Assembly: GCA_964531735.1 (NCBI GenBank)
Contig: CAZHGD010000117.1
Span: 1-24,393, forward strand
Length of the DNA: 24,393 bases
Source of the DNA: CAZHGD01 sp964531735
Lineage (GTDB): Bacteria; Armatimonadota; UBA10988
Direction: 5' to 3'
In this document: positions 8,319 to 14,478 of the stretch, in pieces
How the letters are laid out: each line of letters starts with the position of its first letter
How positions within the stretch are numbered: position 1 is the first letter of the stretch
Translations under genes and position numbers: made by a program
The notes under the pieces: generated by a model
Seen by the model: the letters and a program-made list of their open reading frames with translations, nothing else
Database searches by the model: none
Told to the model about the DNA's origin: nothing

Positions 8319-10118
8319 CTACTTGATGGCGTAGACCTTGCCGTCAGTAGAACCGAAGTAGACGGTGCCGTCGGCGCCGATCGCCGGAGACGACCTGACC
8401 TGCCCCGACCCGGTGGCAAACGCCCATAGCCCGGTCCCGGCGGACCCGTCTAGCGCGTAGACCTTGCCGTCATCGGCGCCAATGTAGATGGTGCCATCGG
8501 CGCCGACCGCCGGAGACGACAGCACCGTGGCGCCAACTGCGAACTCCCAACGCTTGGCCCCGGTCTGCCCGTCCAGCGCGTGGACCTTGCCGTCATCGGC
8601 GCCAACGTAGATGGTGCCGTCGCTGCCGACGGCCGGGCACGACCGGAGGCGGAAGAGCGCGCCGACAGCGGAGTCCCAGCGCTTCGCCCCGGTGGATCCC
8701 AGCGCGTAGATCCGGCCGTCATCGGCGCCGACGTAGACGGTGCCGTCGGCACCGATCGCTGGCGACGATTCCACAAAACCGCCCGTGGCGAACCCCCAAT
8801 GCGTGGTCCCGGTGGACCCGTCCAGCGCGTAGAACGCGCCGTCAGAGGCCCCGACGTAGACTGTACCGTCGGCCCCCATCGCCGGCGACGAGTAGACTGC
8901 GCCGCCGGTGGCGAACGCCCAGCGCTTGGCCCCGGTGGACCCGTCCACCGCGCAGACCGTGCCAGCGGCCAGGGCGTAGACTGTACCGTCGGCGCCGATT
9001 GCCGGTGACGAGCCATTGCCGTCGACCACCGGACCCGCACCATGACCGCCTCCGGTGTCGAACGCCCAGCACTTGGCCCCGGTGGACCCGTCCAGCGCGT
9101 AGACATAACCGTCACCGGACCGGACGTAGACGGTGCCGTCGGCGCCGATCGCCGGCGTCGAGTGGACGATGCCGCCGGTGGCGAACTCCCAACGCTTGGC
9201 CCCGGTGGATCCGTCCAGCGCGTAGACCTTGTGGTCATAGGACGCGACGTAGACCGTGCCGTCGACGCCGATCACCGGCGACGACTCGACGTAACTGCCG
9301 GTGGTGAACTGCCAGCGCAGACTGCCCGTCGCGCCGCGGCCCATGCCGCGACCGGTGTTCTGGGCGTCACCCCGGAACTTGGGCCAGGGCGACTGGGCCA
9401 GGCCGCCGAGCAGGCCAACCGTGACCTGCCCGGTCACCACCGTCGCCGCGTCGCCGGTCACCTGCTCCACCGCCACCTCGAACGCGGCCTTGCCCGGCGC
9501 CAGCCACTTGATGCTGGCCTGCGTGCCGTCGGCCGACACCGTGTCCAGCGCGGCTTTGTCGCCACCACTGGTGCTTCGCCAGGTCGCCGTCGGCACCAGG
9601 ACCACCTCACCGGTGGCATTGCGGGCCGCGGCCTGGTACTGGCCCGTCGTGCCGCCCATCAGCCGCGCCGGACCGGTGACCTCCAGCCGCGTCACGGTGC
9701 TGGCCATGGTCAGCGGCACGCTGGCCGCCTGGCCCGCCGTGGTGGTGATGGTCACGCTGCCGCTGGCCTGCGCCACGCCCTTGGCGCCGGCCTCGGGGTG
9801 GGCCGTGGCTGTGGCCACCACGCTGCCCACCGGCACGTTGTCGAAGGCGATGGTCGAGAAGCCCCCGCCGGCCGGCCGGTCGGCGGTCTGCTCGCGCGTC
9901 CAGGTGCTGCCGTAGGTCAGCGTCACCTTGACGCTGTTGGCCGCCGTCGGCACCAGACGGCTGTTGCGCTCCGGCCAGCGCATGGTGAAGGTGGCCCGGG
10001 CCTGGCCAGTGCTGGTGTTGGCATCGGAACCGGTGCTACCTACAGTCGTGCGGTGGCCGCCGCAACCGGTGAGCAGCGCCAGGAGCAACCCAGCCGTCAA
10101 TGCACGTCGTCTGTCCAT
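8319..10118 (-). CDS. Lipoprotein with conserved N-terminal beta module and eight-bladed PQQ-like propeller, 599 aa
   Basis: The start at 10118 (not the open frame further upstream) gives MDRRRALTAGLLLALLTGC, a lipobox LTGC with C19 followed by GG, and a GGGAG a few bases upstream. Residues about 35-130 form a beta module opening with MRWPERNSRLVPTAANSV, and about 130-245 an Ig-like region. The remaining residues contain eight copies of a unit like AIGADGTVYVGADDGKVYAL followed by GSTGAKRW. The last unit lacks its final strand, which RWQFTTGSYVE before the first unit could supply, closing the ring. PQQ-type units alone do not prove cofactor binding. The blades are nearly identical. It is last in the four-gene lipoprotein operon and 50 bases after its paralogue. 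It is probably a surface or periplasmic scaffold. Confidence 0.85.
   Translation of the reverse strand: MDRRRALTAGLLLALLTGCGGHRTTVGSTGSDANTSTGQARATFTMRWPERNSRLVPTAANSVKVTLTYGSTWTREQTADRPAGGGFSTIAFDNVPVGSVVATATAHPEAGAKGVAQASGSVTITTTAGQAASVPLTMASTVTRLEVTGPARLMGGTTGQYQAAARNATGEVVLVPTATWRSTSGGDKAALDTVSADGTQASIKWLAPGKAAFEVAVEQVTGDAATVVTGQVTVGLLGGLAQSPWPKFRGDAQNTGRGMGRGATGSLRWQFTTGSYVESSPVIGVDGTVYVASYDHKVYALDGSTGAKRWEFATGGIVHSTPAIGADGTVYVRSGDGYVYALDGSTGAKCWAFDTGGGHGAGPVVDGNGSSPAIGADGTVYALAAGTVCAVDGSTGAKRWAFATGGAVYSSPAMGADGTVYVGASDGAFYALDGSTGTTHWGFATGGFVESSPAIGADGTVYVGADDGRIYALGSTGAKRWDSAVGALFRLRSCPAVGSDGTIYVGADDGKVHALDGQTGAKRWEFAVGATVLSSPAVGADGTIYIGADDGKVYALDGSAGTGLWAFATGSGQVRSSPAIGADGTVYFGSTDGKVYAIK
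8358..9262 (-). repeat. Tandem blade-coding repeat, eight units of about 120-126 bp
   Basis: A GTAGA(C/T) motif that encodes the (V/I)YV strand recurs at about 8358, 8484, 8607, 8733, 8855, 8975, 9125 and 9249. Spacings are near 120-126 bases except for one of 150. The longer unit carries a Gly-rich insertion, GGGHGAGPVVDGNG. Long stretches are identical between units at DNA level, which points to recent amplification or homogenisation. Confidence 0.85.
9398..10065 (-). repeat. Long direct repeat, copy 1 (N-terminal lipoprotein module)
   Basis: This segment closely matches 11212-11870 at an offset near 1814 bases. The encoded proteins differ at roughly 19 of about 200 positions by eye. Boundaries are approximate. 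The offset is about one gene length, as expected for tandem gene duplication. Confidence 0.8.
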
Positions 10119-10168
10119 CGTGTCTCCCGGCGCGCGGAACGAGGCGGGCGCGGTGGCGGCGGAGCGCG

Positions 10169-11920
10169 TCACTGGATGGCGTAGACCTTGCCGTCGTCCG
10201 AACAGACGTAGACGGTGCCGTCGGCGCCGATGGCTGGCGCGCCCACCGCTCCTCCGGTGCTGGCCTCCCACCTCTTGGCGCCGGTGGCGCCGTCAAAGGC
10301 GTACAGCCTGGAATCCGACGACCCGATGTAGACCGTCCCGTCGGCGCCGAGAGCCGGCGCGTAGTAGACACGCCCGGCCACGACCTGCCAGCGGGCGGCA
10401 CCCGTCGCCCCGTTGAGCGCGATGACGTCCCCGCCGGACGTGCCACAGTAGACGGTGCCATCCGGACCAATGGCGGCCGGGCCGGCAAGCATAGAGGGCG
10501 CGGTGCCGCCACTTACCCATCGAGGCGCACCGGTCGCGCCGTCGAGGGCGACGACCTCGGACGCCACGAGCGCCGCATCACTGGTGGCGTACAGCGCGCC
10601 GCCCGACGTGACGGACGGCATACGGTACCAGTCCCTCTGCCACAACTGAGCGCGGGCGCCGCCATCTACGGCCGCAAGAACAGTCGAGGGTCCGGCAAGG
10701 TCGCCGGACCGATAGAAGCGTCCGTCATCACCGATGGCTAGCTCGTTGCCGCCGCCAGACACGTGCCACAGCTCGTCGAGGGTCGACCCATCGAGAGCGT
10801 ACAGCTCCCCGGGATAGCCGCTCCTGGCGGTGGTGGCATACACAGCGCCATCTACACCAATGGCCAGCGCGCCGGCCAAGCCCACGGTGCTCGCTCCGCT
10901 CAGAGCGCCGGTTGCGCCGTCGAGTGCGTAGACTAGGCCTGCCGCGACGAATACCGTATGGTCGGCTGCCACAGCCAACTTGGTGGCGCCGATGGCGACC
11001 GATTGCCATCGGACGTGGCCCGTGGCAGCGTCCAGCGCACAAACCGACCCGCCGGCTGGCACGTAGACGGTGCCGTCCTCGCCGAGCACAGGCGAGCCCG
11101 TCGCATTGCACCCCACAGCGGCCTCCCAACGCTTGGTACCCGTTGCTCCACGGCCGACGCCCAGGCCGGTGTTCCGGAGGTCATGGTGCGCCTTCGGCCA
11201 CGCCGAGTTCGCGAGCCCACCCAGCAAGCCCACCGCCAGTTGCCCGGTCACTGCCGACGCCGCATCGCCCGTCACCTGCTCCACCGCCACCTCGAACGCC
11301 GCCCGGCCCGGCGCCAGCCACCTGATGCTCGCCTGCGTGCCGTCGGCCGAGACCGTGTCCAACGTGGCTCTGTCGCCACCGCTGGTGTTCCGCCAAGTCG
11401 GCTTTGGCACCAGAACCACCTCACCGGTCGCATTGCGGGCCGCGGCCTGGTACTGGCCCGTGGCGCCGCCCATCAGCCGCGCCGGGCCGGTGACTTCCAG
11501 TCGCGTCACGGTGCTGGCCATGGTCAGCGGCACGCTGGCCGCCTGGCCCGCCGTGGTGGTGATGGTCACACTGCCGCTCGCCTGTGCCACGCCCTTGGCG
11601 CCGGCCTCGGGGTACGCCGTAGCCGCGGCCACCACGCTGCCCACCGGCACTTCATCGAAGCTCAGCGTCGAGAAGCCGCCGCCGGCCGGCCGGTCGGCGG
11701 TCTGCTCGCGCGTCCAGGTGCTGCCATAGGTCAGCGTCACCTTGACGCTGTTGGCCGCGGTGGGCACCAGACGGGCGTTGCGCTCGGGCCAGCGCATGGT
11801 GAACGTGGCCCGGCTGGCGCCGGTGCTGGTGTTGGTGCTACCAGCCGTCGTACGATGGCCGCCGCAGCCCGCCAGGGCCAGCGCAAGCACGACGGCCAGC
11901 GCGATAGTCTGCCTGCTCAT
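10169..11920 (-). CDS. Lipoprotein paralogue with the same N-terminal module and a divergent PQQ-like propeller, 583 aa
   Basis: MSRQTIALAVVLALALAGC gives a lipobox LAGC with C19 followed by GGHRTT, as in the gene at 8319-10118. The N-terminal module (about residues 30-240) is about 90% identical to that gene. The propeller has eight recognisable strand motifs (GEDGTVYV, AADHTVFV, GVDGAVYA, GDDGRFYR, SGGALYAT, GPDGTVYC, GADGTVYI, GADGTVYV). Its middle blades are much more diverged than in the paralogue, while the last three resemble it. GGAGG (bases 11927-11931 on the complement) lies 6 bases before the ATG and directly after the upstream gene's stop, so translation is likely coupled within the operon. 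Function is unknown; a binding scaffold on the outer membrane is the simplest reading. Confidence 0.85.
   Translation of the reverse strand: MSRQTIALAVVLALALAGCGGHRTTAGSTNTSTGASRATFTMRWPERNARLVPTAANSVKVTLTYGSTWTREQTADRPAGGGFSTLSFDEVPVGSVVAAATAYPEAGAKGVAQASGSVTITTTAGQAASVPLTMASTVTRLEVTGPARLMGGATGQYQAAARNATGEVVLVPKPTWRNTSGGDRATLDTVSADGTQASIRWLAPGRAAFEVAVEQVTGDAASAVTGQLAVGLLGGLANSAWPKAHHDLRNTGLGVGRGATGTKRWEAAVGCNATGSPVLGEDGTVYVPAGGSVCALDAATGHVRWQSVAIGATKLAVAADHTVFVAAGLVYALDGATGALSGASTVGLAGALAIGVDGAVYATTARSGYPGELYALDGSTLDELWHVSGGGNELAIGDDGRFYRSGDLAGPSTVLAAVDGGARAQLWQRDWYRMPSVTSGGALYATSDAALVASEVVALDGATGAPRWVSGGTAPSMLAGPAAIGPDGTVYCGTSGGDVIALNGATGAARWQVVAGRVYYAPALGADGTVYIGSSDSRLYAFDGATGAKRWEASTGGAVGAPAIGADGTVYVCSDDGKVYAIQ
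11212..11870 (-). repeat. Long direct repeat, copy 2 (N-terminal lipoprotein module)
   Basis: Partner of 9398-10065. DNA identity is high through the lipoprotein module and drops sharply at the start of the propeller-coding part. Confidence 0.8.
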
Positions 11921-11932
11921 GCTGCCCCTCCG

Positions 11933-12943
11933 CTATTGCACCACCACACCGACGGTGGCGGCAGTGACGGCGATGGCGACGCTGGCCGTGGCCACCGAAC
12001 CAAAGTTGTCGGTCACCCGGACCGTCGCCTGCCTCGTGCCGGCGGTCAGGTAGCTGGTGGTGACGGCCGGACTGCTCAAGTTGGTGCGGTCGTAGGTACC
12101 GTCGCCATCCAGGTCCCAGTCGTAGCTCACCACGCGCCCCAGCGCGCTGTCGACCACGGCGGTGGCGTTCAGCGCCACCGGCTGCGAGATGGTCACCGTG
12201 GTGGCGTCCGCCGAGGCGGTGATCGTCGGCAACGCTGCCACCTGGATGGTGACGGGCGCCGATTCCAGCACGCTGCCCGCCACGCCCACCTGCTGCTGAG
12301 TCCGTGCTACGACGCTCGCCGTGCCGCCCGCATCGCAGTGCAGCGCGGCCGAGTGCGCGCCGCCCGCGCCCGGTCCGGTGACGCTGACCACACCGGTGCC
12401 CGAGGCGACCACCCAACTCGCGGTCGGCACCAGCACGACGGCCCCGCTGGTGTCGCGCGCGGTGGCCACCAGCTCAAACGAGCGGCCCACCGGCAGCGGC
12501 TCAGGGGTGCCGGTGACCACCCAGGTCGCCACCGTGCTGGCCATGGTCAGCGTCACCGCCACCGGCGTCGCGTCGGTGATGGTCACCACGGCGGTCCCGG
12601 CGGCCTGCGGCGTGCCCGTGGCGTCGGCCGTTGGGAACGCCGTAGCGGTCAACTGGAAGTTGCCGAACGGCAACCGGCCAATGGTCACCGCCGACGGCGC
12701 ACCGTCGCTCGGGCGCGCCACCACCTGCCGGTCGAGCTGCGTGCCGCCTTCGCGTAGGACCAACTCGATGCTCTGCGCCGCCGACGGCACCAGCCGCGCA
12801 GCCGGCGGCCACTGGATGACACAGCGGACCGAGCCCACCTCGCGTGGTTGGCCAACCGACGTGGCCACGGTGCGCTGACCGCCACAGCCCGCCAGCAGCG
12901 CTACACCCACCCCCAGCATCGCCCACCAGGTGGACTTGCTCAT
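11933..12943 (-). CDS. Lipoprotein with distant copy of the same module and a C-terminal PKD domain, 336 aa
   Basis: MSKSTWWAMLGVGVALLAGC carries a lipobox LAGC with C20 followed by GG. Residues about 35-130 match the propeller lipoproteins in layout: IQWPPAARLVPSAAQSIELV, then a short variable loop, then LPFGNFQLTATAFP, then VTLTMASTVATWVVTG. An Ig-like stretch with VLVPTASWVV follows, then an adhesion-like segment. The C-terminus is a PKD domain with VSYDWDLDGDGTYD and RVTDNFGSVA. A GGGAGG-like site precedes the ATG. The gene sits 10 bases after its upstream neighbour and 12 before the next, so all are probably one operon. PKD domains usually act in binding or surface adhesion; no enzyme domain is present. 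Confidence 0.8.
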   Translation of the reverse strand: MSKSTWWAMLGVGVALLAGCGGQRTVATSVGQPREVGSVRCVIQWPPAARLVPSAAQSIELVLREGGTQLDRQVVARPSDGAPSAVTIGRLPFGNFQLTATAFPTADATGTPQAAGTAVVTITDATPVAVTLTMASTVATWVVTGTPEPLPVGRSFELVATARDTSGAVVLVPTASWVVASGTGVVSVTGPGAGGAHSAALHCDAGGTASVVARTQQQVGVAGSVLESAPVTIQVAALPTITASADATTVTISQPVALNATAVVDSALGRVVSYDWDLDGDGTYDRTNLSSPAVTTSYLTAGTRQATVRVTDNFGSVATASVAIAVTAATVGVVVQ

Positions 12944-12953
12944 GCCTGCCTCC

Positions 12954-14168
12954 CTATTGCACGGTGACCACGGCCGAACCAGCGATGATCGACAGATTCA
13001 ACGTATCGGTGGCCACCCCGCCGCGGCTGTCGGTCACCCGCAACGTGGCCGCGTAGGTGCCCGCCTGCTCGTAGACGTGCGTCGCCTCCGGCGTGGTGGT
13101 CGACGTGGCGTCGTAGGTGCCGTCGCCGTCGAAGTCCCACTCGTACTGGACCACACGCGCGCCTTGCACCAACGCCAGCGCCGCGCCGCCGAACTTGACG
13201 CTGCGGCGCACACAAAAGCCGTCCGGCGCCGCGGCCGTCGCCGTCACCACCAGCATCTTCAGCGCATTACCGGTCGACTCCACCGTCTCGAAGCGAATCA
13301 CGATGGTCAGACTGTCGCCGTTGTTGGCAAACCGGATCTCCACCGTGGCGGTCCGCCCGTCGGTGGTGGTCAGCACGCCCGCCAGGTAGTTCTGCAGAAT
13401 CTGCTGAATGGTCATCAGCGTGTGGTGGAACAGACCGTTGGCCGCGTTGACCTCCACCTGCAGACCGTTCAGCGCGCGGCCCGCGGTGGGCGCGTTGGTG
13501 ATGGTCAGTTGCAACCCGGTGCCGTTCAGCACGCCGCCGCCCATGCCGGCCACGTCGTAACTGCGTGTGCCTGAGAACGGCAGATTGCTGTTCGCGGCGA
13601 TGACCGTCACCGTGGCGGTGGCGCTCTGGTGCGGGTCGGCCACGCTGATCACATCCACGTGATAGGTGCCGGCCCGCGTCGGCGCGGTCAGCAAACCGGT
13701 GGCGTCGATGGTGCCGCCTTCGCGGACTCGCCAGGTGACCTGGGCGTTGGCGGTACCGGTCACCGTCGCCTGGAACTGGTACTGCTGCCCACCGGTGGCC
13801 TGCAAGGTGGTCGGAGAGATGCTGACCTTGATGTCGCTGCTGTTCGGCCCGCCGGCGCCGGTCACGAACGGCGGATTCGCCGCGCTGTCGAAGTGGTAGG
13901 TCTCGCCGCTCTTCCACAGGCTGATGGCGTTGGTGACCAGATCGATGCTGTCGTACTGGCCGGTCTTCCAGGCCTGGATATAGGCGGTCAGCTCGTCGAT
14001 GGCAACCTTGTTGTCATCGTTCGTGTCGGCTTGGTGCGAGGTCGCGGCCAGACGCGCCGCCGCGCCACGGCCCGCCGCGATCGGCCCGCCCGCCCGGCCG
14101 CCACAACCGCCCAGTGCCAGCACCACCACCACGAAAGCGATGATGCCACCCCAGCGCCCCACATTCAT
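12954..14168 (-). CDS. Lipoprotein with EF-hand/dockerin-like loop, Ig-like domain and C-terminal PKD domain, 404 aa
   Basis: First gene of the lipoprotein operon. MNVGRWGGIIAFVVVVLALGGC gives a lipobox LGGC with C22 followed by GG. Residues 48-59 form a canonical calcium-loop spacing (D48, N50, D52, K54, A56, E59) followed by a Trp-containing helix, as in dockerin type I/EF-hand segments; only one complete loop is visible. Residues about 90-175 are an Ig-like (Big2-type) domain starting ISPTTLQATGGQQY. Residues about 180-315 are not recognised. The C-terminal PKD domain has VQYEWDFDGDGTYD and LRVTDSRGG. A GGGGTGAT stretch serves as a moderate ribosome site. A single loop may simply bind calcium; cohesin partners were not seen in the window. 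Confidence 0.8.
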   Translation of the reverse strand: MNVGRWGGIIAFVVVVLALGGCGGRAGGPIAAGRGAAARLAATSHQADTNDDNKVAIDELTAYIQAWKTGQYDSIDLVTNAISLWKSGETYHFDSAANPPFVTGAGGPNSSDIKVSISPTTLQATGGQQYQFQATVTGTANAQVTWRVREGGTIDATGLLTAPTRAGTYHVDVISVADPHQSATATVTVIAANSNLPFSGTRSYDVAGMGGGVLNGTGLQLTITNAPTAGRALNGLQVEVNAANGLFHHTLMTIQQILQNYLAGVLTTTDGRTATVEIRFANNGDSLTIVIRFETVESTGNALKMLVVTATAAAPDGFCVRRSVKFGGAALALVQGARVVQYEWDFDGDGTYDATSTTTPEATHVYEQAGTYAATLRVTDSRGGVATDTLNLSIIAGSAVVTVQ

Positions 14169-14224
14169 GCCATCACCCCAGACCGGCCGACTCGCGTTGC
14201 ACCTGGCTCTTCGTTGCCGGCCAA

Positions 14225-14253
14225 ACGATAGCCTGTTTCAACGGTTTTTGCCA
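14225..14253 (-). promoter_or_regulatory. Putative promoter of the lipoprotein operon
   Basis: On the minus strand TGGCAA (14253-14248) and TATCGT (14230-14225) are 17 bases apart, leaving a leader of about 50 bases before the ATG at 14168. The -35 is a weak match and the -10 a fair one. Confidence 0.35.
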
Positions 14254-14314
14254 CAGTCCTGCCGCGCCGTCAAGGCTCCTTCGGGTCACAGCAACGGGGC
14301 CGGGCGCCGCAGCG

Positions 14315-14419
14315 CCTCACCCCCGGCCCCTCTCCGCCCGTGGAGAGGGGAGGCCAAGCTGAGCAGATCCGCGCTCGCACCCCCTCTCCGCCAGCGGAGA
14401 GGGGGCCGCGGGGGTGAGG
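14315..14419. repeat. Double-hairpin palindromic intergenic element (GGAGAGGGG type)
   Basis: Hairpin 1 pairs CCCCTCTCC (14327-14335) with GGAGAGGGG (14342-14350). Hairpin 2 pairs CCCCCTCTCCG (14380-14390) with CGGAGAGGGGG (14395-14405). The outer arms CCTCACCCCC (from 14315) and GGGGGTGAGG (to 14419) also pair, so the whole unit can fold as one long imperfect palindrome. CTCACCCCCGGCCCCTCTCC-type elements are a known, dispersed class of small intergenic repeat in many bacteria, probably mobile or MITE-like. Confidence 0.75.
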
Positions 14420-14443
14420 TGCCCGCCCGGCGCCGCGTCACCC

Positions 14444-14472
14444 TTGACCCGCGCCCGCGCGCGCGCTACGGT
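14444..14472 (+). promoter_or_regulatory. Sigma-70-type promoter for a leaderless transcript of the glycan cluster
   Basis: TTGACC (14444-14449) and TACGGT (14467-14472) are exactly 17 bases apart. The expected start, seven bases beyond the -10, is 14479, the A of the ATG. No Shine-Dalgarno lies in front of the gene, which agrees with a leaderless message. Confidence 0.55.
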
Positions 14473-14478
14473 CACCGC

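Larger units (their letters stand above)
14169..14478. other. 310-bp divergent intergenic region
   Basis: It separates the minus-strand lipoprotein operon from the plus-strand glycan cluster. It holds a candidate promoter for each side (14225-14253 minus, 14444-14472 plus) and, between them, the double-hairpin element at 14315-14419. The frame is open across much of it by chance, but no ribosome site or conserved-looking protein supports extending the gene at 14479 upstream. Confidence 0.7.

Noticed and set aside
10119..10271. Upstream extension of the lipoprotein gene that starts at 10118
   Set aside because: The extra 51 residues are Arg-rich and overlap the end of the paralogue; the lipobox and ribosome site support 10118.
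10958..12757. Plus-strand frame of 599 codons over the lipoprotein operon
   Set aside because: It crosses two real minus-strand lipoprotein genes and their gap; the translation has no domain and no ribosome site.
14315..14419. CRISPR-like or rho-independent terminator reading of the double hairpin
   Set aside because: There are only two hairpins with unlike spacers and no T-run, and it lies between divergent genes; a dispersed palindromic element fits better.
13999..14478. Upstream extension of the 1374-residue glycosidase
   Set aside because: It would run through the lipoprotein gene start and the palindromic element, and the signal-like sequence begins at 14479.
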